Shown here in pieces: positions 15,061-22,442 of a stretch of DNA of 36,697 nt. The translations under genes and the position numbers were made by a program. Every line of letters starts with the position of its first letter. Position 1 is the first letter of the stretch. Origin of the DNA: Betaproteobacteria bacterium (lineage in GTDB: Bacteria > Pseudomonadota > Gammaproteobacteria > Burkholderiales > SG8-41). The stretch is from the NCBI GenBank assembly GCA_016199545.1, contig JACQGN010000220.1:1-36697 (forward strand), read 5' to 3'. Under the pieces are notes generated by a model. It was not told the DNA's origin. It worked only from the letters and a program-made list of their open reading frames with translations, and ran no database searches.

Positions 15061-15615
15061 ATGAAAAACAAGGCGATATTATTCTTTTCTGCGCTGGCGA
15101 TGCTGGCGTTTCCGGCATGGGCGGCAGAGGGCTTGCCGGGCGTGACCGTGAAATCCGAGGGCGCGCGGCCGCCAAGTGCCGAACGCCAGGCCATGCGGGA
15201 ACGCTGTCGGGCCGATCCTGAAAAGTGCCGTGCCGAAATGCAGGCCCGGCGCGAGCAATGCAGGGCCGACCCGGAAAAATGCCGGGCCGAGCGCCAGGCG
15301 CGGCGCGAAAAATGGTGCGCCGAGAACGCCGAGAGGTGCAAGGAGTTGAGGGCGCGGATGGAACAGCACCGCGAGCAGTGCAAGGCCAACCCCGAGCAGT
15401 GCCGGAAGGAGCGCCAAGCGCGCATGGCAGAGCGCTTCAGAAACGCGGATGCTGACGGAGACGGCGCCCTGTCCCGCGCCGAGGCCGAGAAGGGCATGTG
15501 GTGGATGGTGCGCCACTTCGACACCATCGATGCCAACCGCGACGGGCAGATCACCATGGACGAGGTCATGGCCGCGCGCAAGGCCCGCGGCTCGCGCAAG
15601 GGCAGATCCCTGTAA
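15061..15615 (+). CDS. Secreted Cys-repeat protein with EF-hand pair
   Basis: 184 residues with signal peptide about 1-21 (FPAWA then AEGLPG). Residues about 45-125 hold four consecutive segments of roughly 18-22 residues, each with two cysteines spaced C-x6-C or nearly so (CRADPEKC twice, CAENAERC, CKANPEQC). The C-terminal part carries two EF-hand calcium loops, DADGDGALSRAE and DANRDGQITMDE, with all expected oxygen-ligand positions. It is probably a periplasmic calcium-binding protein whose cysteines form disulfides or bind a metal. The gene follows two other secreted-protein genes and precedes the DUF1800 remnant. Confidence 0.8.
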   Translation: MKNKAILFFSALAMLAFPAWAAEGLPGVTVKSEGARPPSAERQAMRERCRADPEKCRAEMQARREQCRADPEKCRAERQARREKWCAENAERCKELRARMEQHREQCKANPEQCRKERQARMAERFRNADADGDGALSRAEAEKGMWWMVRHFDTIDANRDGQITMDEVMAARKARGSRKGRSL

Positions 15616-15633
15616 GACCCCGGCCCCGGTGCC

Positions 15634-16326
15634 GTGACGCGAACCCTGCTCAGGGGCTTCCCGGTACTGGTGCTATGGGCTGCCGCCTCGACCGCGGTGG
15701 CGGCCGAACCGCTCGGCTTTGACGGCGCGCGCCACCTTCTCAACCGTACCAGTTTTGCGGCCAATGTGGACGACGTCGCCGCGTTCGCGCGGCTCACGCG
15801 CGAACAGGCAGCGCACCGCCTGCTCGCGTGGACCGCAAAGCCGAGGGTGACTCCCCCGCCGGCGTGGGCCGGCGAGCCGTACGAGTCGCCGCACCGCATC
15901 CGCACGCTCTCCGACGAGGAGCGCATGCGCTTTCGCCGCGAGCAGGTGCGCAAAGGCATCGAGCTGCGCGGATGGTGGCTGCAGGAGATGCTGACCACCC
16001 CCTCTCCGCTCAGCGAAAAGATGACTCTGTTCTGGCACAACCACTTCGTGTCGAGCCAGCAGAAGGTGCGCTCGCCGCAGCTCATGTACCGTCAGAACCT
16101 GCTGCTGCGCAGGCATGCGCTCGGCAATTTCGGTGCGTTCCTGCATGCCATCGCCAGGGATCCCGCGATGGTGATCTATCTAAGGCTTCTGGACGGCAAC
16201 GGCAATCTGCCGTTCGCGGTGGATTTTCGTGACCTCTACGCCACCGTGCTGGAACGCTGGTGGGGCGTGCCGTCCGCACCGGTGCTCAATGCCCGCTTTA
16301 CGCCGGTTGACCTCCTCAGATCATAG
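15634..16326 (+). pseudogene. DUF1800 N-terminus fused in frame to DUF1501 C-terminus
   Basis: 230 residues from a GTG start. Residues 1 to about 183 are a typical DUF1800 N-terminus: signal peptide, HLLNRTSFAA, LREQ-type helices, LSEKMTLFWHNHFVSSQ and FLHAIARDPAMVIYL. Full DUF1800 proteins exceed 400 residues and continue with a conserved NENFARE/LFTLG region, absent here. Instead the frame runs straight into LLDGNGNLPFAVDFRDLYAT and VLERWWGVPSAPVL, the hallmark C-terminus of DUF1501 proteins, whose gene normally follows DUF1800. The simplest reading is one deletion of roughly 2 kb or more from inside the first gene to near the end of the second. The product is unlikely to work as either parent. 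Confidence 0.8.
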
Positions 16327-16539
16327 TCGCGCTGCGGCAGCCTGACGTTCATCCCCGCGGTCCGCCCGTCCGGCGGCGTCCCGCCATGGGGTCGGCCGGG
16401 AGGCCTCGTCCCCGTGGACATCTTCCACATCATGAACGTTTTGGCCCGATTCCTCGCGTTGTCGGCCCGGTAACGCTAGAATGTCACCTATAACGTCTTC
16501 CCACGATGCGGAACGGCGAGGACACCGGGAGAAAACTAC

Positions 16540-17670
16540 ATGCTGGCCACGCGGATACGCCAGAAGGACGGAATCTTCTATTTTGCAAGCTATCCCGCTG
16601 CGGAGGTCCTCAACAAGGTCCGATTCATCAGCCGGTATTACAGCGAAGGGGAGGAGATCGCGCCCCAGTCGGTGCCCTACACCGACGAGATCGCCCAGTT
16701 CATCGCGCGCGTCGAGCGCACCGACGAGGCGTTCCAGCGCCAGATTTCACGCGCCAAGATCCGGTCTCTCAAGAATTTCTACGAGATGGCGGTTTCCCAG
16801 CCGCCGATTCCGGGTACGGTGCTGCTCTTTACGCCGGAAACGCTGCGCTTCGCCGTCTCGGATGCCCACGCCGACGTCGGTCATCTCCAGGAACCCGATG
16901 CCAGGTACCTGATCATCGACGGCCAGCATCGCCTCGCGGCATTGCGCTTCTATCTCAAGGAACACCCGCAGGAAGCCGCCGGCATCCATGTCCCGTGCGT
17001 GATCTTCGACGGGCGCAGCGAGGATTTCGCCGCGGAGATGTTCGTCATCATCAATTCCACGCCGACGCGTATCAACAAGAGCCACCTGGTGGACCTCTAC
17101 GAACGCGTGTCGTGGGCCGATCCCGACCGGCGCTTCGCCGCACGCATGGTGGAGGATCTCTATACCGAAGGGGACAGCCCGCTTCGCTATCGCATCAACC
17201 GCCTCGGGGGGCGCAGCCTCAAGGACAAGTGGATCCTGCAGGCCGAACTCTTCAACGAGTTGCACCGCTGGGTGAGCGTCGACTGGAAGAAGATCGCCCG
17301 TGCGCACAACAGCTACCGCGAGGAGGAGCGTTACTACGGCATCACCCGCGACTTCCTCAAGGCCGCGCAGAAGGTCTGGGGGGATGCCTGGGGCCATGAC
17401 GGCTACATGGTCACCAAGCCCGTCACGCTGAAGGCCATGATCCGGGTGTGTGCCGACCTGGCGCGGGAAGACGCCGACCCGGCCGAGGGACGCCTCAAAC
17501 GTTGGGAGGAGCGCCTTGCGCCGTGGGGCGAGCAGATCCGCGGCTTCCGCGTCGAGGGCTTTTACGAGCGCTTTCCCGCCAAGGGGCAGATCGAGCGCGT
17601 GGTGCGCATCCACCGCGATCTCGCGAAGATGGCCGGCATCGACACCCGCACCGCCGGCAAGCGCGAGTAA
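16540..17670 (+). CDS. DGQHR-domain protein
   Basis: 376 residues; ATG at 16540 with GGAG about 9 bases upstream. The defining motif is at residues 127-131 (LIIDGQHRLAAL), followed by CVIFDGRSEDFAAEMFVIINSTPTRINKSHL in outline (FVIINSTPTRIN near 175). This places it in the DGQHR family, which includes DndB-like regulators of DNA phosphorothioation and many orphan proteins related to ParB/Srx-like folds. No dnd, ssp or restriction genes are adjacent, so a specific defence role is not supported. The nearest downstream neighbour is convergent xdhC, with an intergenic repeat between. Confidence 0.85.
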   Translation: MLATRIRQKDGIFYFASYPAAEVLNKVRFISRYYSEGEEIAPQSVPYTDEIAQFIARVERTDEAFQRQISRAKIRSLKNFYEMAVSQPPIPGTVLLFTPETLRFAVSDAHADVGHLQEPDARYLIIDGQHRLAALRFYLKEHPQEAAGIHVPCVIFDGRSEDFAAEMFVIINSTPTRINKSHLVDLYERVSWADPDRRFAARMVEDLYTEGDSPLRYRINRLGGRSLKDKWILQAELFNELHRWVSVDWKKIARAHNSYREEERYYGITRDFLKAAQKVWGDAWGHDGYMVTKPVTLKAMIRVCADLAREDADPAEGRLKRWEERLAPWGEQIRGFRVEGFYERFPAKGQIERVVRIHRDLAKMAGIDTRTAGKRE

Positions 17671-17688
17671 CCACCCGCTGCCATTTTG

Positions 17689-17790
17689 TCATTGCGAGGC
17701 CCGCCGGGCCGTGGCAATCTCGTTGCAGGCAACGTAACTGCGCCCGCCGCGAGATCGCTTCGTCGGCCTTCTCCGACTCGCGACGACTGC
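17689..17790. repeat. Dispersed inverted intergenic repeat (TTGCGAGG family)
   Basis: CATTGCGAGGCCCGCCGGGC ... GGCAATCTCG is answered by CGAGATCGCTTCGTCGGC ... GACTCGCGACG, giving two imperfectly complementary arms around about 35 bases. Single-armed relatives occur near 24862. Such elements are widespread in proteobacterial intergenic DNA. Between convergent genes it could fold and stop transcription from both sides. Confidence 0.65.
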
Positions 17791-17821
17791 AGGTACGGTC
17801 ACAGGTGCTCACCCCGCGTCA

Positions 17822-18901
17822 TTACGCCTTCGCCTCCTCGCGCACCTGCGCGAGCCTTGGTGCGCCGCGCATGGCCTGCGTGATCTCGGCCAGGATCGAG
17901 ACCGCGATCTCGGCCGGTGAAATGGCGCCGATGGGCAATCCGACTGGAGCGTGGATGCGGGCGAGTTCAGCGTCGCTGAAACCCTGATCCTTCAGGCGGC
18001 CGAGCCGTGCGGCGTGCGTCTTGCGGCTGCCCAGCGCGCCGATGTAGAACGCATCCGACCGCAGCGCTGATGCGAGCGCGGGGTCGTCGATCTTGGGATC
18101 GTGGGTGAGCGAAACCAGCGCGCTGCGCCGGTCCAGCCCGAAGGAAGCGAGCGCTGCTTTGGGCCACTGCGACACCATCGTCACGCCCGGAAAGCGGCTC
18201 TCCGCGGCGAACGCGCTGCGCGGATCGATGACGGTGACGTCGTAGCCCGCGGCCACCGCCATCGGGATCAGCGATTGCGCGACGTGCACGGCGCCGACAA
18301 GGGCAAGGCGCCGCGGTTGCGAGAACACCTGCAGAAAATAGCGCCGGCCGTCGCGCTCGACGACGCGGCTGCGCTCGTCAGTGAGCGCGCGTGCGGCGTC
18401 TGCGGCGAGGGTGTCGCGCAGCCCCACATCGCCGGCGTTCTCGCTCTCGGCAAGAAGGGCGCTCCGCCCATCCGCCAGGTCGATGGCGATGAGCGCCGGC
18501 CTGCGCGACGCGCGCACACGACGCAGCGCCGCGAGCAGATCGTCCTGTCCGGCGAGCGACTGGACGAAGATTTCCACTTTGCCGCCGCAGGCGAGTCCGA
18601 CCTCCCACGCCATTTCGTCCGAGACGCCGAATTCGAGCAGCTTCGGCGGCGCGCCCTTGAGGATCGTCCGGGCCTCGGAAATCACTGCCGACTCGACGCA
18701 CCCGCCCGATACCGATCCCACGAATTCGCCCTTCTCATCCGCGGCGAGCTGGCTGCCGACGGGTCGTGGGGAAGACCCCCAGGTGGTCACGACGGTGGCG
18801 AACGCGACCTTGCGACCCCCGGCGCGCCAATGGGCCGCGGTGTCGAGGATAGCGTCGGTGTCGTCGCGCGAAAGCGTGGCAGTGGGTGTCGCTGTCGTCA
18901 T
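17822..18901 (-). CDS. XdhC/CoxI-family protein
   Basis: 359 residues from the ATG at 18899-18901 (GGAG at 8 bases); the frame is open to 18928. Residues about 25-95 are the XdhC-CoxI domain (GRKVAFATVVTTWGSSPRPVG, in outline VTTWGSSPRPVGSQL, then GSVSGGCVE). Residues about 205-345 are the XdhC Rossmann domain (VIDPRSAFAAESRFPG, then SLTHDPKIDDPAL and YIGALGSRKTHAAR). These proteins help insert the sulfurated molybdenum cofactor into xanthine dehydrogenase-type enzymes. No molybdo-hydroxylase subunit gene lies in the window, so its client is elsewhere. Confidence 0.93.
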   Translation of the reverse strand: MTTATPTATLSRDDTDAILDTAAHWRAGGRKVAFATVVTTWGSSPRPVGSQLAADEKGEFVGSVSGGCVESAVISEARTILKGAPPKLLEFGVSDEMAWEVGLACGGKVEIFVQSLAGQDDLLAALRRVRASRRPALIAIDLADGRSALLAESENAGDVGLRDTLAADAARALTDERSRVVERDGRRYFLQVFSQPRRLALVGAVHVAQSLIPMAVAAGYDVTVIDPRSAFAAESRFPGVTMVSQWPKAALASFGLDRRSALVSLTHDPKIDDPALASALRSDAFYIGALGSRKTHAARLGRLKDQGFSDAELARIHAPVGLPIGAISPAEIAVSILAEITQAMRGAPRLAQVREEAKA

Positions 18902-19107
18902 GGCACGTCTCCGGGTGCGGGGCCGCAACGAAACCCGCGGCCGCCTAGCGCTATATATACACGAAAATTCTCAGGTGCGGCCGATAATACTCGATCGAAT
19001 GCACGTTCGCCGCCCAGGAGAAAACCGTGGTGCAGTAAAATCAATATTCATCTGGGTTCCAACTTGCTCCGGGGCGACCCGTTCCAGAGCCCTTCATCGG
19101 AGACGAA

Positions 19108-20565
19108 ATGAAGATCGGGCGCAACGACCTCTGTCCGTGCGGCAGCGGGAAAAAATACAAGCACTGCTGCCTCGCGCGTGGCGGGGAGATCGAGACCTCG
19201 CCATCGGATCTCGCCTGGCGCCGGCTGCGGCGCGCGATCGAGTCCCTGCCGACCGACCTGCTGCGCTTCGCGGACGGCTATTTCGGCCGCGCCGGACTGC
19301 TGGAAGCCTGGGACGAATTCACGCTGTGGAAGGAAGTCCCGTTCGATGCGAAATCGCCGCACATCCCTGTCTTCATGCCCTGGTTCTATTACAACTGGAC
19401 GCCGGATCTTACGGAAACCGGAGTCAACGCCGACGCGCGCAGTGAGCTCAGCGCCGCCCAGGCCTACCTGCGCAGCAAGGGGCGGCGCCTCGAGCCCCTC
19501 GCTCAACGCTACATCGAGGCGTGCGTGGCGGCGCCTTTGAGTTTCTACGACGTCATCACTTGCGAGCCGGGGCGGGGCTTCACACTGCGCGACATCATCA
19601 CGGGAGAAGACTGCCGCGTATCGGAACGCTCGGCCTCCGGCAGCGTGCAGGCGGGAGACATCCTCTTCGCCAAGATCGCGCGGCTGGAGGACCTCACTCT
19701 CATGGAAGCCTGCTCGACGGTCGTCATACCACCCGACCGCAAGGCCCCGATACTGGAGTTGCGCAAGGTGTTCCGGGAGTCCGGCACGCCGCTCACCCCG
19801 GATGCGTTGCGCGAGTACGATCTTGAGTTGATCGAGCTGTACCATGCCCTTGCCGATGCCCTGCTCAAACCGCGGATGCCGGAACTGCGCAACACCGACG
19901 GCGATCCGCTGAGCCCCCACAAGCTGGTGTTCGCAATCGAATCCCCGCGGGCGGCATTCGATGCGCTGAAGGACCTCGCGCTCGATGTCGATGACGCTGA
20001 GCTGCTCGCCGAAGCGAAGCTCGACGGGCAGGGACTGCTGCGCCGTGTGCAGTTTCCATGGAAGAAGCGCGGCAACCCGGTCAACAAGAGCTGGGACAAC
20101 ACCGTGCTCGGCAACCTCGCCATCGACGGCGAGAGGCTCACCATCGAGGTGAATTCCAGGGAGCGCGCGATCCGCATCCGCGAAATCGTCGAAGGCCGTC
20201 CCGCTGCCAGGGCGAAACACCTTGCAACCGAGATTCAGTCCATGGACTCCGCACTGGCCCGTGCGGGGAAGCAACGCGGCGGGAGGAAAGCGCGCGCAGC
20301 GCAGGAGGAACACGAGCGGCTCGCCGCGCTGCCGGAAGTCAAGGCGGCGCTGCAGGAGCACCTGCGCCGCCATTTCGAGAGCTGGGTGGACCAGGAGATT
20401 CCGGCGCTTGGCGGCAGGAGCCCGCGCGATGCGATGAAGGACCCCGACGGACGCGAAATGGTCGAAGCGCTCGTCCTGCAGGCGGAGCGCCATGGCCGCA
20501 ACATGCAGCCGCCCATGGACGAGTCCATCATCCGCGACCTGCGCGCCCGGCTGGGGCTTACATGA
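19108..20565 (+). CDS. Large protein with N-terminal SEC-C zinc motif
   Basis: 485 residues. Residues 3-21 are a SEC-C motif ([18 protein letters not shown]) with C9, C11, C20 and C21 as zinc ligands, the same motif that ends SecA. The remaining 460 residues have no motif I can name: a conserved-looking [10 protein letters not shown] near 90, [13 protein letters not shown] near 150, and a basic helical stretch near 365-400 ([15 protein letters not shown]). SEC-C proteins bind zinc and sometimes ribosomes or SecB, but the motif alone gives no activity. It is divergent from xdhC. Confidence 0.75.
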   Translation: MKIGRNDLCPCGSGKKYKHCCLARGGEIETSPSDLAWRRLRRAIESLPTDLLRFADGYFGRAGLLEAWDEFTLWKEVPFDAKSPHIPVFMPWFYYNWTPDLTETGVNADARSELSAAQAYLRSKGRRLEPLAQRYIEACVAAPLSFYDVITCEPGRGFTLRDIITGEDCRVSERSASGSVQAGDILFAKIARLEDLTLMEACSTVVIPPDRKAPILELRKVFRESGTPLTPDALREYDLELIELYHALADALLKPRMPELRNTDGDPLSPHKLVFAIESPRAAFDALKDLALDVDDAELLAEAKLDGQGLLRRVQFPWKKRGNPVNKSWDNTVLGNLAIDGERLTIEVNSRERAIRIREIVEGRPAARAKHLATEIQSMDSALARAGKQRGGRKARAAQEEHERLAALPEVKAALQEHLRRHFESWVDQEIPALGGRSPRDAMKDPDGREMVEALVLQAERHGRNMQPPMDESIIRDLRARLGLT

Positions 20566-20582
20566 GTTTTCTCTCCCACGAC

Positions 20583-20830
20583 CGGGGGCCAACCCGATCT
20601 CTCCCCTCGATCGGCGAGCCAGCCCGAGTCCCCCCCTCGATCGGCGAGCCAGCCCGAGTCCCCCCTTCGATGGGGGAGCCAACCCGAGTCCCCCCGTTCG
20701 ACGGGGGAGCCAGCCCGAATTCCCTCCCCCTTCGATGGGGGAGCCAACCCGAGTTCCCTCCCCCTTCGATGGGAGGCAACCCGAGTCCCCTCCCCCTTCG
20801 ATGGGGGAGGGTTAGGGTGTGGGTGGAGGT
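20583..20830. repeat. Seven-copy array of a CCCCCTTCGATGGGGG hairpin repeat
   Basis: The unit is about 29-36 bases: CCCCCTTCGATGGGGG followed by AGCCAACCCGAGT. Seven copies run in tandem, the first two with CTCGATCGGCGAG instead of the C/G-run hairpin, and the last flowing into GAGGGTTAGGGTGTGGGTG. Single relatives appear at 30289-30325, 34180-34225 and 21849-21926. This stretch and its tail to 20936 contain no gene. Confidence 0.85.
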
Positions 20831-20936
20831 GGAAGAATGTGACAGTGGTTCGACGTCATTTTGATACAAGCCCCGCCTCCCCACCCTACGTCTGCTCACT
20901 GCCCCCATGATCCGAAAGTGACGCTGCACGCCAGCC

Positions 20937-20942
20937 TATAAT
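20937..20942 (+). promoter_or_regulatory. TATAAT -10 element before the truncated regulator
   Basis: A perfect TATAAT lies 34 bases before the 20976 start codon. The sequence 17 bases upstream (GAAAGT) is a poor -35, so activator help or weak activity is likely. Confidence 0.35.
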
Positions 20943-20975
20943 GAAACCGCATGCTCGCGCGAAAGGAGGGTGAGC

Positions 20976-21251
20976 ATGGATCGTTTCCACCGGTATTACC
21001 GCCTTCACCGCATCCTCTCCGCGCGCCGCTTCCCGGTGCCGCGCACGGTATTGGAGCGCGAACTTGACGGGTGCTCGCGCGCCACGGTCAAGCGCATCAT
21101 CGAGGAACTGCGCAACTGCGGCGCGCCGATCGAATACGTGCGCGAACACAACGGCTATCGCTACACGCCCGGCGCCGCATTCGAACTGCCCGGTAGCGTA
21201 GTTGCGCCCGACACGCCTGCCGGGCTCGCCAAAATCTTGGCTGTGGGTTGA
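20976..21251 (+). pseudogene. Truncated WYL-type transcription regulator (HTH only)
   Basis: 91 residues with a strong AAAGGAGG ribosome-binding site. The N-terminal 65 residues are the winged helix-turn-helix of the WYL/DeoR-like group: RFHRYYRLHRILSARR, LERELDGCSRATVKRIIEELR and the wing PIEYVREHNGYRYTPG. Family members continue after FELPG with a sensor WYL domain of about 200 residues. Here the frame instead ends 21 residues later in unrelated sequence. It could still be translated as a DNA-binding stub, but it most probably results from deletion. Next to it lie an orphan ribbon-helix-helix gene and a broken dehalogenase, so this stretch is decaying. Confidence 0.7.
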
Positions 21252-21286
21252 TGCTCGTTCACGGGATGTAAATGTGTAAGAATTGT

Positions 21287-21301
21287 GTGTACCAGGTACA
21301 C
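21287..21301. promoter_or_regulatory. Palindromic operator candidate GTGTACC-A-GGTACAC
   Basis: A perfect 7-base inverted repeat with a 1-base centre, ending 14 bases before the ribbon-helix-helix start codon. Ribbon-helix-helix antitoxins usually repress their own promoter through such short palindromes. Confidence 0.5.
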
Positions 21302-21315
21302 GTCGGGAGCAGGGT

Positions 21316-21540
21316 ATGGGCCACCGCATTAGCGTAATGATTGACTACTCCGTCTGGCTGGAGTTGCAGAAGATTCCCCAAGGCGAGCGCAGCAGATTGA
21401 TAAGCGAAGCAGTGAGCAGGGAACTGCAGCGCCGCAGCCGCGGCCAGGCTGCGGCCGCGATGGACAGGTTGCGCAACATGCGCCGCAGGGCAGCCGCCAG
21501 TACCGAACAGTTGGTCCGTGCCGACCGGGACGCCCACTGA
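21316..21540 (+). CDS. Orphan ribbon-helix-helix-like protein (antitoxin type)
   Basis: 74 residues; ATG at 21316 with GGGAGC upstream. The N-terminus MGHRISVMIDYSVWLELQKI resembles the strand and first helix of a MetJ/Arc/CopG fold, followed by RSRLISEAVSRELQRR as second helix and a basic tail. Such proteins are typically antitoxins. No toxin gene follows: the sequence downstream on the plus strand is only the antisense of the dehalogenase remnant. A palindrome directly upstream suits self-repression. It may be a solitary regulator left after loss of its partner. Confidence 0.6.
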   Translation: MGHRISVMIDYSVWLELQKIPQGERSRLISEAVSRELQRRSRGQAAAAMDRLRNMRRRAAASTEQLVRADRDAH

Positions 21541-21545
21541 TGAAG

Positions 21546-21843
21546 CTGGGATTCGGGGTCAGGTTTGTAGTGATGAAATGTTTCGGCCGAGAATATGCAG
21601 TTCCACGGCAGGCCCGCGTGCTTCGCCATGTTGACGAGCAGCGCAACTTTGCCGTTCGAAAGCGTCGCGATGATGTAGCGTTTCTTGAGGCGCTTCAATC
21701 CGGTACCTCGCGCGCCAGGCATCGGCGAACTTGTCCGCGTTGACCCGAAATCCCTTGGTGCGGGCGAGCGCCCCCACCTCGCGCATGATGCTGGAGCGAA
21801 AATCGACGCACGTGCCAAAGACGTCGAAGATGAGCGCTTTCAT
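21546..21843 (-). pseudogene. Type II haloacid dehalogenase remnant
   Basis: The minus strand from 21843 encodes MKALIFDVFGTCVDFRSSIM, the N-terminal DxD/DxF nucleophile region of L-2-haloacid dehalogenases, through about residue 47 (ADAWRARY). The next recognisable part, RLKKRYIIATLSNGKVALL then FSAETFHHYKPDPE, lies in another reading frame and joins on directly, so about 50-60 residues of the cap region are missing and the frame is shifted. After KPDPE the C-terminal third is absent, replaced by sequence antisense to the ribbon-helix-helix gene. It is clearly non-functional. Confidence 0.8.
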
Positions 21844-21848
21844 TCACT

Positions 21849-21926
21849 GCCCCCCATCCCAACCTTCCCCCGCAAAGGTGGGAAGGAGTGTTTTGTAGGC
21901 GCTTCCCCCACAAGGGGAGGAAGGAG
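21849..21926. repeat. C/G-rich hairpin repeats between dehalogenase remnant and ridA
   Basis: CCCCCCATCCCAACCTTCCC, followed by GCAAAGG-type hairpin GGGAAGG, then a second CTTCCCCCACAAGGGGAGGAAGG hairpin core. They belong to the same family as 20583-20830 and 34180-34225 and sit downstream of ridA on the minus strand. Confidence 0.6.
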
Positions 21927-21943
21927 ATTTTTTCCAAGCTCTC

Positions 21944-22297
21944 TTACCTGGCGGCGGTCACCATGATTTCCACGCGCGTGTCGGGGGAGCCGAGCCGGGC
22001 TTCGACGCAGGCGCGAGCGGGCTTGTTGTCGGGGTCCACCCAGGCCTTCCACGCCGCATCCATCTGTTCCTTCTCCGCGATGTCGGCAAGCCACACGTTG
22101 GCGGAGAGAATTTTCGTCTTGTCGCTGCCGGCCGCGGCGAGATGCGCGTCGATTTTTCTGAGGATTTCCTCGGTCTGCGCCTTGCATGGCGCCGATTTGT
22201 TGTCGGCAGTGGTGCCGGCGACGAACACGAGGCTGCCGTACTCTACGCAACGCGACAGTACCGCGCCGGGCTGGTGACGTTTGATGGCGGTGCTCAC
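21944..22297 (-). CDS. RidA/YjgF-family protein
   Basis: 117 residues from a GTG at 22295-22297, chosen because AAGGAG precedes it at 7 bases; the frame remains open to 22366 without such a site. It shows the Rid fold pattern: VEYGSLVFVAGTTAD near the N-terminus, the helix QTEEILRKIDAHLAAAGSD, VWLADIAEKEQMDAAW and the C-terminal KPARACVEARLGSPDTRVEI with the conserved Arg (RACVEA) that binds substrate carboxylates. Rid proteins deaminate reactive enamine/imine intermediates. It is divergent from a catabolic cluster and may protect against its intermediates, which is inference. Confidence 0.9.
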   Translation of the reverse strand: MSTAIKRHQPGAVLSRCVEYGSLVFVAGTTADNKSAPCKAQTEEILRKIDAHLAAAGSDKTKILSANVWLADIAEKEQMDAAWKAWVDPDNKPARACVEARLGSPDTRVEIMVTAAR

Positions 22298-22442
22298 GAC
22301 GGGATCTCCTTTTTGTTGAGGGATTGCGCAAGACGGGAGCCTACTCCGCGAATGTGTCGTGCGCAACGCCGCCCTTGCTTTTGCCGCGGGTCCTGGTTAG
22401 CTTGCGCGTACTGCTCCCCGTTCTTTTCGGAATGGAAAACAC

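Noticed and set aside
21540-21743. ORF starting at the stop codon of the ribbon-helix-helix gene, considered as a toxin
   Set aside because: It is exactly antisense to the recognisable dehalogenase remnant and shows no toxin motif.
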